From Pseudotamlana agarivorans (GTDB taxonomy: Bacteria > Bacteroidota > Bacteroidia > Flavobacteriales > Flavobacteriaceae): DNA of 42,350 nt. The stretch's first letter is position 1. Each line of letters starts with the position of its first letter. Made by a program: the position numbers and the translations under genes. Positions 32,047-41,564 of this stretch are shown piece after piece. Under the pieces are notes generated by a model. That model saw only the letters and a list, made by a program, of their open reading frames with translations, had not been told where the DNA came from and searched no databases. The DNA lies in contig NZ_LXEI01000023.1 in the NCBI RefSeq assembly GCF_001642835.1, forward strand, positions 1 to 42,350, given 5' to 3'.

Positions 32047-32077
32047 TTTTAAGGAAAATGAAATATTTCCTTTAAAA
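32047..32077 (+). promoter_or_regulatory. Near-perfect palindrome just before the FecI-type sigma gene
   Basis: TTTTAAGGAAA (32047-32057) and TTTCCTTTAAAA (32066-32077) pair with one bulged base and an 8-base loop. It ends 12 bases before the ATG at 32090, so it could be an operator or a leader hairpin that affects translation of the sigma factor. No function is proven. Confidence 0.45.
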
Positions 32078-32089
32078 ACCCAACGGAGC

Positions 32090-32632
32090 ATGTTCACCCG
32101 CAAAGCACATCCCAACAGTTTGGTAGGGTTCAAATCACTTTTTGAAACTCTTTACCCATCCTTGTGTTTATTTGCCAGTAAGTACCTTCAGGATATGGAT
32201 GCATCTAAAGATATTGTACAAGAGGTGTTTGTGAAAGTTTGGGAAAAGCCACCGCAACTTAAAAATCAAAATGCCATAAAGGCTTATTTGTATACCATGG
32301 TGAAAAATCACTGTTTAAACTATTTGAAAAGTAACCATGTTAAACAGATAAATAAATCCAGTCTAATAACAGAGTTCAGTTTGAAAACCGAGGCCAATGT
32401 ACTAGCTGAAATAACCACTGTAGAAATCTATTCTGAATTATACAGAGCCATCGAATGCTTACCTAAAAAAACAGCTAAGGTTATCCAATTAAGCTTGAAG
32501 GACTACACCACCAAAGAAATTGCCGAAGAGTTGTCTATAACTCAAAGTACAGTACGGACTCAAAAGAATAGAGCCTATATAAAGTTAAAAGGCATATTGA
32601 GTCACTTAAATCAAATTTTCTTAATTTTTTAA
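32090..32632 (+). CDS. FecI-type ECF sigma factor
   Basis: A 180-residue ECF sigma factor of the Bacteroidota FecI-like group. Region 2 is FASKYLQDMDASKDIVQEVFVKVWEK near residues 27-52 and AYLYTMVKNHCLNYLKS; region 4 is ECLPKKTAKVIQLSLKDYTTKEIAEEL near 123-149 and TVRTQKNRAYIKL. It is followed by FecR and SusC/SusD genes, the usual order in which FecR holds the sigma factor until the outer-membrane receptor signals substrate. Confidence 0.92.
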   Translation: MFTRKAHPNSLVGFKSLFETLYPSLCLFASKYLQDMDASKDIVQEVFVKVWEKPPQLKNQNAIKAYLYTMVKNHCLNYLKSNHVKQINKSSLITEFSLKTEANVLAEITTVEIYSELYRAIECLPKKTAKVIQLSLKDYTTKEIAEELSITQSTVRTQKNRAYIKLKGILSHLNQIFLIF

Positions 32633-32690
32633 TACGTTTTGTAGACGCTTCACACGTGTTGATTGTCATAGAGGTATAAGTACAATTTCT

Positions 32691-33842
32691 ATGACGATTT
32701 ACGATCACATATTTTCATTAGCTAAGAAAACAGCAAAAGCTTTATCAAAAGGAGAAGAACCAGTCGATCTTCACACTTCCAATGTATTTGATGAAGATAA
32801 TAAAAAGCACTTGCTCGAAGCTTTAAGAGAGGAAGCAGTTGAATATAACGTAAAGCAACTACAATCCATAGATACTCAAAAGGACTGGGAAAAAGTTGCA
32901 TTAAAGCTTAAACCTAAAAGAAAACCACTATTAGCACCTTTTTACAAGGTAGCTGCTATTGTTATTATTTTAATTTCTGTTGGGTTTGTAGCGCATATTA
33001 TTTTAAATAAAAAAGAACACAGGGCGTTGGAAGTCCCCAAAATTGTTGCCGGTACCGATAAGGCTATATTGACTCTTGAGGATGGTTCTCAAGTTGCACT
33101 TCAAAAAGGAATTCCTTTCCAAAATGAGTTAGTCACCAGCAACGGAGAGCGTTTAGATTATGAAAGAGGACAAACCAAATTTAACACAGCATTTAATTAT
33201 TTGACTGTGCCAAGAGGCGGTAAGTATCAAATAGCCTTATCAGATGGTACCGAGGTGTGGTTAAATGCAGCCACAAAACTTAAATACCCTGTAGCGTTTA
33301 AGCCAGGAGAGACTCGCATGGTTGAACTTTTATATGGTGAAGCTTATTTTGATGTGTCGCCAAGTACAAAGCATCATGGAAGCAGGTTTAAGGTGGTAAC
33401 CAAAGGTCAAGAAGTAGTAGTGCTTGGAACGGAATTTAATATTAAAGCTTATGAAGGTGAAAATAAAGTCTTCACAACCTTAGTTGAAGGTAAGGTTGAT
33501 GTCAAGGTCAATGAACACTCAGAATCATTAAGCCCAGGAGAACAAACTGTAATGCATGTTTTGTCTAGAGAGGTCGTTAAAGAAACAGTAGATATAAAAT
33601 ACGATATAGCCTGGGTAAAAGGATATTTTAATTTTAAAGATAAACCACTAAAAGAGATTATGAAAGTGCTCTCAAGATGGTATGATGTTGAAATTTATTT
33701 TGAATCAAATGATTTGGAGCAAGTCAGATTTAGTGGCTTATTAAATAGAAATCAGCATATAGAAGATATTTTAAACGGAATACAAAACACAAACATTATT
33801 AATGCCTATGAGATAAAAAACAAGACGATAACAATCAAGTAA
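32691..33842 (+). CDS. FecR-type anti-sigma factor
   Basis: A 383-residue single-pass membrane protein: a cytoplasmic N-terminus (1-80), one membrane helix (VAAIVIILISVGFVAHIIL, about 87-105), then the periplasmic FecR domain (FNYLTVPRGGKYQIALSDGT and VWLNAATKLKYP near 180-210; FKVVTKGQEVVVLGTEFNI near 238-256), and a DUF4974 C-terminus (FNFKDKPLKEIMKVLSRWYD). It should receive the signal from the STN domain of the SusC protein encoded next and control the FecI-type sigma factor. Confidence 0.93.
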   Translation: MTIYDHIFSLAKKTAKALSKGEEPVDLHTSNVFDEDNKKHLLEALREEAVEYNVKQLQSIDTQKDWEKVALKLKPKRKPLLAPFYKVAAIVIILISVGFVAHIILNKKEHRALEVPKIVAGTDKAILTLEDGSQVALQKGIPFQNELVTSNGERLDYERGQTKFNTAFNYLTVPRGGKYQIALSDGTEVWLNAATKLKYPVAFKPGETRMVELLYGEAYFDVSPSTKHHGSRFKVVTKGQEVVVLGTEFNIKAYEGENKVFTTLVEGKVDVKVNEHSESLSPGEQTVMHVLSREVVKETVDIKYDIAWVKGYFNFKDKPLKEIMKVLSRWYDVEIYFESNDLEQVRFSGLLNRNQHIEDILNGIQNTNIINAYEIKNKTITIK

Positions 33843-33932
33843 AAGAAAGGGAATAAAGCTGCTACCTGGACAGTACAAAGCTAAATTCCCTATACACTAA
33901 TCGGTTTTTTTAACCAACTAATACACAAATTT

Positions 33933-36900
33933 ATGCAAATAAAATTAACCAACGGTATTTTCCTTAAAAGGAAAGTGCTTCCAAAGCTTATTGTGAAAAC
34001 ACTAATCTTATTATGCTGTACAACTGTTTTCGGCTTTTCATCAGAAATTCTTTTTTCACAAAATGAAAAAGTTTCTATAAAAGCAGACAAAACCATGACT
34101 ATTTACGAGGTTTTGGAAATTATAGGAGAGCAAACAGAATGTACCTTCATTTACCAATCGGATATTTTTAAAGACGTCCCCGAAATAGCTATAAAAAAAG
34201 GCGTTGTAAAAGTTAATAGGTTATTAGAACAATGCCTTCCTCCAGCAAATTTTAAAATAACAGTAACAAATGGGAATTATTATACCATTACGCGCATTAT
34301 TCCCACACCCATCAAACAAGGCATGATAAGGGTTAAAGGCATTATTACTGATATGAATGATATGCCTTTAGTAGGAGTTCATGTAAAAGTAGAGGGGACT
34401 CAGAAAGGCACCATATCAAACTTTGATGGTTCATACAGTATTGAAGTAAACAGTAGAGGGGTATTGCTCTTTTCGGCTTTAGGTTTTGAACAACAATCGA
34501 TACCTGTAAATAATCAAAGTCAAATTAATGTGAAACTTAAGGAAGACATTACCGAGTTGGGTAAAGTGATGATTAATACAGGCTATTATAGTGTTAAGGA
34601 AAGAGAACGCACAGGAAGTATAAGTCGTGTTGGTTCAAAGGATATAGCTTTACAACCTGTGGTAAGCCCTTTACAAGCATTACAAGGTAGAATGCCAGGT
34701 GTAGAGATAAATCAAACTAACAATTTGCCAGGAGCAGCTACAACTATTCAAATACGAGGGCGAAATAGTCTTAGAGATGATGGTAATTCACCACTTTATG
34801 TTATAGATGGAATTCCAATAAGTTCGGAGGAGATCGATGCTTCTGGGTTATATGCGATATCTGGACTAGACCCGTTGAGTACCTTAAATGTTTCAAATAT
34901 AGAAAGTATTGAGATTCTCAAAGATGCTGATGCCACATCAATTTATGGTTCAAGAGGGGCAAATGGGGTGGTTTTAATTACCACTAAAAAGGCTTCATCT
35001 GGGAAATCCAGAGTTCATTTTAGTGCTTATACAGGTGTTGGTGAAATATCTCAGAAAATGAATGTTTTAAATACTTCTGAATATTTGGAAATGCGTAATG
35101 AAGCCTTTACCAATGATAATAAAATACCAACATTGAGTAATGCCCCAGATTTATTAGTTTGGAATCAAAATAGCTATACCGATTGGCAGGATTTATTATT
35201 AAGTAATAGCGCATTTATTTCGGATGTTCAGGCATCTATATCGAGCGGAACACCTCAAACATCATTTTTATTTGGAATGGGGTATCACAATGAAGATTTA
35301 GTTTTTCCTGGAGATTTTGGTTATAAAAAGCTGACAGGAAACTTGAATTTAAATCACCATTCTGTAGATAATAAACTAAATTTTACCTTATCTGTAAACT
35401 ATGGCGTGGACAAACATAATAGTTTTGAAGCCTCCAGTTTTATAAATGAAGCTATAACGTTAGCCCCCAATGCGCCAGAACTGTATAATAATCAAGGTGA
35501 TTTAAATTGGGAAAACTCCACATGGGTGAATCCATTAAGTTACTTAAGAAAAACACAGGATATAAACACAAATACTTTATTAAGTAGTATGATGGTGAGC
35601 TACCAGATTATGCCCAGTCTGCAAGCCAAAGTAAGTGTGGGTTACACTAATTTACTGAGTATAGCTTTAGATAAAAATCCAATAAGCAGTAATGATCCAG
35701 CTGTAATTTCTGAAAATACTGCGAGTCAACGTACAACCTCTAGGGACTCCTATATCGTAGAACCCCAATTGGTTTATAATAAAAGCTTAGGTCAAGGTGA
35801 ATTGGATATTTTATTTGGAGCGACGTTTCAAAATAGTAAAAATGAGTCCTCTCTATTAGTAGGGAAGGGGTATACTGATGAAAGTTTACTAGATAATTTT
35901 GCAGCAGCCAATAGTGTAAGTGTTCTGACTCAGGACGATAGAGAGTATGCTTATAATGCTGTGTTTGGTAGGGTTGGTTACCAATGGGAATCCAAATATT
36001 TTATAAACCTAACAGGGCGTAGAGATGGTTCATCTCGATTTGGTCCGAATAATAAATTTGCCAACTTTGGAGCTGTAGGAGCCGCATGGATTTTTACACA
36101 GGAAGACTTTGTAAAAAGTGCATTACCTTTTTTAAGTTTTGGGAAGTTTAGAGGCAGCTACGGTACAACTGGTAGTGATCAGATTGCAGATTACGGCTAT
36201 TATGATACGTATCAACCCACCAATGGAGTAGGTGGTTTGTACCCTACACAGTTAGCAAATCCAAACTATTCATGGGAGGTTAATAAAAAAATGGAATTAT
36301 CTACCGAATTAGGGTTTGTAGGCGACCGTATCATGATATCAGCAAACTGGTATAGAAATAGGTCGTCTAACCAACTGGTGGGTTATACACTTCCTGCGCT
36401 TACAGGTTTTACATCCATTCAAGCAAATTTACCAGCTACGGTAGAAAACCGTGGTTGGGAGTTACAGCTTACCACTCAAAATATTCAATCCGACACATTT
36501 AATTGGGAAACCTCTTTTAATATTACGATTCCTAAGAACGAGCTTATAGAGTTTCCTGATATTGAGAATACAGCATATAATAACAAATATAAGGTTGGAT
36601 CATCTTTAAACAGTGCACTTTTATACCGTTCTTTAGGTGTAGATTCAACAACGGGTCTCTACGAGATGGAAGACATGGATGGCGATGGACGTTTTGATTT
36701 TAATGACCGCTTAATAATCCAGGACATGGGACGAAAATACTACGGAGGATTAACGAATAGGCTTAGTCACAAAAATATTTCATTAGACTTCTTTTTTCAA
36801 TTTGTAAATCAAAAAGGACGAAACCATTTGGCTATGTTCGAAGCCCCAGGGCGTTCTTTAGGAAATCAACAGACTGCCGTTCTTGATCGTTGGCAAATGC

Positions 36901-37217
36901 CAGGGGATGTAGCAACAACACAGCAGTTCTCAACAAGTTCAACAGCATATAGAACTTACACAAGAGCAAGAACTAGTGATTTAGTAATCACTGATGCGTC
37001 ATTTATACGGTTAAAAACATTGTCTCTTTCATATAGTTTTCCTCCAGATCTAATGGAAAAAGTAGCCTTGCAATCGGGTAGGATCTTTTTACATGGTCAA
37101 AACCTATTTACACTTACAGATTATGAAGGTTTAGATCCAGAGTCAGCTCTGTATGGCAGTATTTCAAACTTACCGCCTTTACGAATGTTCACTTTTGGAG
37201 TGCAATTAACTTTTTAA
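33933..37217 (+). CDS. SusC/RagA-family TonB-dependent receptor with STN signalling domain
   Basis: A 1094-residue outer-membrane transporter. A signal peptide (about 1-42) is followed by a secretin/TonB short N-terminal (STN) domain (about 46-122), a carboxypeptidase-like regulatory domain (132-202; VKGIITDMNDMPLVGVHVKV), the plug (about 225-350; LQALQGRMPGVEINQ, then LYVIDGIPIS and IYGSRGANGVVLITTK), and a beta-barrel ending in FTFGVQLTF. The STN domain connects it to FecR and FecI. With SusD it forms a lid-and-barrel importer of a glycan, peptide or other oligomer; the substrate is not evident. Confidence 0.95.
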   Translation: MQIKLTNGIFLKRKVLPKLIVKTLILLCCTTVFGFSSEILFSQNEKVSIKADKTMTIYEVLEIIGEQTECTFIYQSDIFKDVPEIAIKKGVVKVNRLLEQCLPPANFKITVTNGNYYTITRIIPTPIKQGMIRVKGIITDMNDMPLVGVHVKVEGTQKGTISNFDGSYSIEVNSRGVLLFSALGFEQQSIPVNNQSQINVKLKEDITELGKVMINTGYYSVKERERTGSISRVGSKDIALQPVVSPLQALQGRMPGVEINQTNNLPGAATTIQIRGRNSLRDDGNSPLYVIDGIPISSEEIDASGLYAISGLDPLSTLNVSNIESIEILKDADATSIYGSRGANGVVLITTKKASSGKSRVHFSAYTGVGEISQKMNVLNTSEYLEMRNEAFTNDNKIPTLSNAPDLLVWNQNSYTDWQDLLLSNSAFISDVQASISSGTPQTSFLFGMGYHNEDLVFPGDFGYKKLTGNLNLNHHSVDNKLNFTLSVNYGVDKHNSFEASSFINEAITLAPNAPELYNNQGDLNWENSTWVNPLSYLRKTQDINTNTLLSSMMVSYQIMPSLQAKVSVGYTNLLSIALDKNPISSNDPAVISENTASQRTTSRDSYIVEPQLVYNKSLGQGELDILFGATFQNSKNESSLLVGKGYTDESLLDNFAAANSVSVLTQDDREYAYNAVFGRVGYQWESKYFINLTGRRDGSSRFGPNNKFANFGAVGAAWIFTQEDFVKSALPFLSFGKFRGSYGTTGSDQIADYGYYDTYQPTNGVGGLYPTQLANPNYSWEVNKKMELSTELGFVGDRIMISANWYRNRSSNQLVGYTLPALTGFTSIQANLPATVENRGWELQLTTQNIQSDTFNWETSFNITIPKNELIEFPDIENTAYNNKYKVGSSLNSALLYRSLGVDSTTGLYEMEDMDGDGRFDFNDRLIIQDMGRKYYGGLTNRLSHKNISLDFFFQFVNQKGRNHLAMFEAPGRSLGNQQTAVLDRWQMPGDVATTQQFSTSSTAYRTYTRARTSDLVITDASFIRLKTLSLSYSFPPDLMEKVALQSGRIFLHGQNLFTLTDYEGLDPESALYGSISNLPPLRMFTFGVQLTF

Positions 37218-37228
37218 CCCTTAGAACA

Positions 37229-38629
37229 ATGAAAACACAAATACAATATAAAATATACCTAATTGCCTTTTTACTTAGTATAGTCTTTGTAGCTTGCGAA
37301 GATTATGTAACCATTGCTCCTCCAAACTCAAAGGTAGTAAGTCAAGTAGTTTTTGAGAGTGATGAATTAGCTACTGCAGCCGTTAATGGCATTTATCATG
37401 AGCTCTTTAACTTCAATGGTTTTGCTAGTGGAAGTGTAAACTCTATTACGGTAGTAACAGGGGTTTCAGCAGATGAATTGGATTTATACAATCCCATTGC
37501 GTACCCGGAGTTCGAAGAATATTATGAGCATAACATTAACCCAGATAGTTCTACAAGTTTAAAGTTTTGGTCAACGGCCTATAACATTATTTACATGTGC
37601 AACGCAGCGCTAGAAGGGTTGAATCGATCCAATAAGATTACTGAAGCAACTAAGCAACAGTTAGTAGGAGAAGTTCATTTTATAAGAGCCTTTGCTTATT
37701 TCAATTTAGCAAATTTGTATGGCGGAGTTCCTTTAATTAATACTACGGACTACAGTAAAAATGCATTGGAACCAAGAGCATCAAAGGAAAACACCTATCA
37801 ATTCATTATAGAGGATTTAAACAAATCCAAATCCATGTTATCCGTATCCTATAGAGATAATCAGCGAACACATGTAAATAGCTATTGTGCAACAGCTCTG
37901 TTGTCACGTGTATATCTCTACCAAGAAGACTGGCTAAATGCTGAAAAAATGGCGTCAGAAATTATAAATGCTAGTCAACTATTTAAGCTTTCAGATGATT
38001 TAAATAAGGTGTTTTTAGCGAACAGTGAAGAAGCGATCTGGCAAATTTCCCCTGTGGGTACTACAGGAGAAACAAGGGAAGGCAATATATTTATAATTAC
38101 CACACCGAACTATTTTTTAAGTCCAGTAGCACTAAGTGAAGATTTGTTAAATGCTTTTGAAAATGGAGATGATAGACTAAATCAATGGGTTTCATCTTTA
38201 GGCAGTGGTGTTGAAGTTGACTACTTTCCATTTAAGTACAAGATAAAATCGACCATTGATCCGCCTTCAGAATATAGCACCGTACTTAGGTTAGCAGAAC
38301 AATATCTTATTCGAGCAGAAGCACGAACAAATCAAGGACTGATAATCGAAGCTCAACAAGATATTAATGCCATTAGGAATAGGGCAGGCTTATCAAATGT
38401 GAACACTAGCCTTACCGCAGATTTACTAGATATTATTTTAAAGGAACGCCGAATTGAATTGTTTTCAGAGAGGGGACATCGGTGGTTTGATTTAAAACGG
38501 ATAGGCCAAGCTAATAAAGTGCTTTCTGCTTTGAAACCCAATTGGAATAGCACAGCAGAGTTGCGTTATCCCATCCCTGAAAGTGAATTAGCGAAAAATC
38601 CAAACCTATCTCAAAATTCAGAATATTAG
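37229..38629 (+). CDS. SusD/RagB-family substrate-binding lipoprotein
   Basis: A 466-residue surface lipoprotein: signal peptide and lipobox ending in VAC, with Cys23 lipidated, then the SusD_N TPR-like region (ATAAVNGIYHELFNFNG near residues 49-65, VGEVHFIRAFAYFNLANLYGGVPLI near 146-170) and the SusD C-terminus (LRLAEQYLIRAEARTNQG, ILKERRIELFSERGHRWFDLKR). It starts 11 bases after SusC and forms the lid of the SusC barrel. Confidence 0.95.
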   Translation: MKTQIQYKIYLIAFLLSIVFVACEDYVTIAPPNSKVVSQVVFESDELATAAVNGIYHELFNFNGFASGSVNSITVVTGVSADELDLYNPIAYPEFEEYYEHNINPDSSTSLKFWSTAYNIIYMCNAALEGLNRSNKITEATKQQLVGEVHFIRAFAYFNLANLYGGVPLINTTDYSKNALEPRASKENTYQFIIEDLNKSKSMLSVSYRDNQRTHVNSYCATALLSRVYLYQEDWLNAEKMASEIINASQLFKLSDDLNKVFLANSEEAIWQISPVGTTGETREGNIFIITTPNYFLSPVALSEDLLNAFENGDDRLNQWVSSLGSGVEVDYFPFKYKIKSTIDPPSEYSTVLRLAEQYLIRAEARTNQGLIIEAQQDINAIRNRAGLSNVNTSLTADLLDIILKERRIELFSERGHRWFDLKRIGQANKVLSALKPNWNSTAELRYPIPESELAKNPNLSQNSEY

Positions 38630-38641
38630 ACTCTTAATTTT

Positions 38642-40063
38642 ATGAAAACCATGAAGTATAAAATTAAAACTATGCTTGGGCTGCTTTTTATGGGATTAAG
38701 TGTTGGGTTAAGTCTTAATTCTCAAGAGTCTCCGAATCAGTTTCCAGAAATAGGTAAGCCTATTCTAGATTTTGAAATAAAAAATATAATAGACTATTCC
38801 CAGAAACGAACGACCTATTCAGAGTTGAAGGGTAAACCAACTATCCTTTATTTTTGGAGTCGATACTGTTCAAGTGCCGTTCGAAACATTTCCAAGTTAA
38901 ATGGGTTGAATCAACAGTTTGGAGAAAAGATAAACATCTTTTTAGTTGGAGGAGAAGCAGCAGATGCAGGAGTTGGTAAACATGTTTTTCTAGGAATGGA
39001 ACCTGGAATGGAGAATCTTAAGGAGTTATACTCAAACCTTAAGCAGGAACAGGGATTGAAAATTCCTGTAGCCTTTGATCCTTTGTTGTTTCAGCGTTTT
39101 GTACCTGAATCAAAAGTTCCCTGCATTATTTATATTGATTCAAAAGGCATTGTGAAGGCCATAACCAATGCAATCGATCAAGAGAAAGTTAAGTTGTTCT
39201 TAGCGGACAAGGATTTTTTCTTTAGAGATATTTCAAATGAAGCACGGCAAAAGGCGGTGTTGGAAAAGGTGGATGAATTTATGCCGTTTGAATCCAATGG
39301 TCAAAGGGTTAAAAACCCTCCATTTTTGTACCGATCGTTATTTACTCATTATGAAAAGGAAGGGGTTAGAGTGCCTAGAATATCAAATACCATTGATGCA
39401 GTATGTCGTGACAATAGTTATAGAAAAAAGGGATGGCTTCAAGGAAGTGTAACCTTATCAGATTTATATAAACTAGCCTATTTTGGATATATTAATTCTA
39501 AAGGGGTATTGAATGACTATCTATATTTAAAAGAGCGAGATTATAATCAGTTGATATTGGAGTTAAAAGATAAGTCCTTATTTTCTGGTGTAAATTATGA
39601 GACTAGAAAAAACTTGTTCATCTATAGCCTTATTGTACCTTCTGAAAAAGCAATACCAGAGTATATCAAAGACGTGATGCAAGGAGATCTGAAAAACTAT
39701 TTTGGATATCAAGTTAAAATAGAGAAGCGGATGTTGCCTTATTGGCGTTTAACCGTTTTAGAAAAGGCAAAAAGTAATTTGAAAACAAAAGGAGGTGATT
39801 ATAGGTTGAAATCTGATGGATTTACAAATTTTTCCTTTCAAAATGTTTCAGTGGATAATTACATTGATTCGATATTTTATATGGTGAAATCGAAATTAAA
39901 TATGCCTATTATTAATGAAACAGGGCTAGCATTTCACATAGATATACCTGAAACAACTGTTTTGTTATCGGACTTTGATACCATTAAAGGAGCATTAAAA
40001 AAACAAGGCTTTGAAATGGAAATCGCCCATAAGGAATTTAGAGTCCTTGTCATATCTGATTAA
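38642..40063 (+). CDS. TlpA-like redoxin with DUF3738-like C-terminus
   Basis: A 473-residue exported protein. A signal peptide (about 1-28) leads to a thioredoxin-like domain (35-192): FEIKNIIDYSQKRTTYSELKGK, then TILYFWSRYCSSAVRN, where CxxC is replaced by Cys76-Ser-Ser-Ala79, and KVPCIIYIDSKG with the usual proline. A long middle region follows, then about residues 385-473 resemble DUF3738 (FSFQNVSVDNYIDSIFYMV; INETGLAFHIDI; ALKKQGFEMEI). With one cysteine it cannot form the usual disulfide. It is co-transcribed with SusC/SusD. Confidence 0.8.
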   Translation: MKTMKYKIKTMLGLLFMGLSVGLSLNSQESPNQFPEIGKPILDFEIKNIIDYSQKRTTYSELKGKPTILYFWSRYCSSAVRNISKLNGLNQQFGEKINIFLVGGEAADAGVGKHVFLGMEPGMENLKELYSNLKQEQGLKIPVAFDPLLFQRFVPESKVPCIIYIDSKGIVKAITNAIDQEKVKLFLADKDFFFRDISNEARQKAVLEKVDEFMPFESNGQRVKNPPFLYRSLFTHYEKEGVRVPRISNTIDAVCRDNSYRKKGWLQGSVTLSDLYKLAYFGYINSKGVLNDYLYLKERDYNQLILELKDKSLFSGVNYETRKNLFIYSLIVPSEKAIPEYIKDVMQGDLKNYFGYQVKIEKRMLPYWRLTVLEKAKSNLKTKGGDYRLKSDGFTNFSFQNVSVDNYIDSIFYMVKSKLNMPIINETGLAFHIDIPETTVLLSDFDTIKGALKKQGFEMEIAHKEFRVLVISD

Positions 40064-40072
40064 AGTAAAATT

Positions 40073-40125
40073 AGGAGTTGGTAGCAAGTCACTACCAACT
40101 CCTTTTTTAGACAAGGTTTTGTCTA
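40073..40125 (+). terminator. Tandem terminators of the SusCD operon
   Basis: The first is a perfect 12-base stem AGGAGTTGGTAG (40073-40084) with CTACCAACTCCT (40092-40103), 7-base loop, then TTTTT. The second is TAGACAA (40108-40114) with TTGTCTA (40119-40125), followed by TTTT. They lie between convergent operons and may stop transcription from both sides. Confidence 0.88.
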
Positions 40126-40133
40126 TTTTAAAA

Positions 40134-40385
40134 TTAATCAGGATCTCTTTCTAACAAACTATTACAAGTAGTTCCGTTTTTAACAGCATAGACGTGTTGT
40201 CCAAGGAATGTACAGGTAATTCCTTCTCCTTCACAACCAGCATCCACAGGCTGACAAGCTTGCGGATTGCTAGAAATTACATACTCTCCCATTTGTGCGG
40301 GACTAGTTTCAGTTGCCGTGGCAAATGATAATGCTACAGCAAACATGAATGCCATTACAGGCAAAATGATTTTTAAATTTTTCAT
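40134..40385 (-). CDS. DUF6520 secreted cysteine-containing small protein
   Basis: I use ATG 40385 (MKNLKIILPVMAF); an upstream in-frame ATG at 40415 would put ten residues before the signal peptide. The 83-residue product has a signal peptide (about 1-25, FATATE) and a short mature part with four cysteines (44, 51, 58, 74), enough for two disulfides, ending in LLERDPD. DUF6520 proteins are Bacteroidota-specific and unassigned. It sits behind a beta-propeller-like gene and a MauE gene. Confidence 0.82.
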   Translation of the reverse strand: MKNLKIILPVMAFMFAVALSFATATETSPAQMGEYVISSNPQACQPVDAGCEGEGITCTFLGQHVYAVKNGTTCNSLLERDPD

Positions 40386-40415
40386 CTTTTCTAAAATTAA
40401 ATTAATAGGATACAC

Positions 40416-41564
40416 TTATTTTTTATACAGGTGTTCAGTGTTTCTATTTCCTGATTCTATCGCGATATTATCTTTGTTTTGATTTGAAATCGGCTTCATT
40501 TCCGAAAACCAGTTTTGGTTTAATTCATAAATTATAAGGTAGTTGTGGTGTATGGCTAGTAAATGATTATCTGTAATCATAAACCTTTTAAGCTTGAAGC
40601 CTTTATATCCATTTATGTAAAAGCTAAAATCATAGGTGTTCGTTTTTAAATTATAAACATCAATGACTGTTGAGTTTTTAAATCGTTCAGGGCTTTCGTT
40701 TTTAGCCATTAAATTAGAATGTACCAAGAGGTAATCATTATAAGTGTAACTGTTTTTATTTACTAGGAAAGGAGGAGCTGTCATGGTTTTAGAATTATAG
40801 GCGTCAATTGCTTTGGATTTGATTTTTGCAATACTATTGGTGTCAATAGTTTTTCTTTTATCTACTAACTGCATTGTGGTGTCCATGATAAGGTATTGAT
40901 TACGGTAGTAGTATATATAAATTAATTCGGACCGTTTTGTATTATAAAGTAAAGCCCCATCAGTACAAAATATGCCATCCCATTGCTTTTTTAATAAATT
41001 AGGAGCTAAAGTAACATAAGGTGGTTTGTTTGACAGTTTGCCTAAAACCAGCTCTTGTTTTTTTGCATCAATAGAACGGATGGCCATTGATTTTGGACCT
41101 ATAGGAATGGCCTCGTTAAAATAGGCGTTATCATACATGAATTCACTAGCTTTCCAAGATGAGATATTACCCTTTAAAAGTTTTGGTGTTATGCCATCTA
41201 AAAGATAGAAATCAGGAGGGATAACCAATATTCTACTTTTAGCATAGTATTTTTTTAATGATGTGGAATTCATTTTAATGCTTATTTGGGTAGTATCTTT
41301 GGAAAGGAGATTAACCTTAAGCAAATGCAATGGTGCTGTGATATTTCCTAGGTAGATATTATTGTTTAAAGCATCGTATCCAGAAAAATAGTAAGAATTG
41401 TATTTAATATGAATAACCGTATCTAATAGAATGGGGTGAGGAGGAAAATACCTGTGAAAACTGTTTTGTTTATGTGTAAGTTTATTTGATACAGCATATA
41501 AACATACTACCATAGTGATACTTAGAGAAGCACATGTTATTAATTTTACAATAGTTGTTTTCAT
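40416..41564 (-). CDS. Beta-propeller-like periplasmic or surface protein of unknown function
   Basis: A 382-residue protein with one N-terminal hydrophobic segment (about 5-26, possible signal anchor) and no lipobox. The rest shows repeated beta-rich units of about 40-50 residues typical of a propeller, such as NNIYLGNITAPLHLLKVNLL, ILVIPPDFYLLDGITPKLL, LLYNTKRSELIYIYYYRNQ and LLAIHHNYLIIYEL. Similar proteins accompany small secreted proteins and MauE genes in Bacteroidota. It overlaps the MauE stop by 4 bases (ATGA). No named family was recognised with confidence. Confidence 0.75.
   Translation of the reverse strand: MKTTIVKLITCASLSITMVVCLYAVSNKLTHKQNSFHRYFPPHPILLDTVIHIKYNSYYFSGYDALNNNIYLGNITAPLHLLKVNLLSKDTTQISIKMNSTSLKKYYAKSRILVIPPDFYLLDGITPKLLKGNISSWKASEFMYDNAYFNEAIPIGPKSMAIRSIDAKKQELVLGKLSNKPPYVTLAPNLLKKQWDGIFCTDGALLYNTKRSELIYIYYYRNQYLIMDTTMQLVDKRKTIDTNSIAKIKSKAIDAYNSKTMTAPPFLVNKNSYTYNDYLLVHSNLMAKNESPERFKNSTVIDVYNLKTNTYDFSFYINGYKGFKLKRFMITDNHLLAIHHNYLIIYELNQNWFSEMKPISNQNKDNIAIESGNRNTEHLYKK

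Noticed and set aside
23774-32089. Direct repeats bounding the AbiE-STAND operon as attachment sites
   Set aside because: I compared the left spacer (23589-23850) with the right spacer (30830-32089) and found no matching repeat; no integrase or tRNA gene is adjacent.
38642-40063. Lipoprotein assignment for the TlpA-like protein
   Set aside because: The signal peptide is followed by Ser-Gln rather than a lipobox cysteine.
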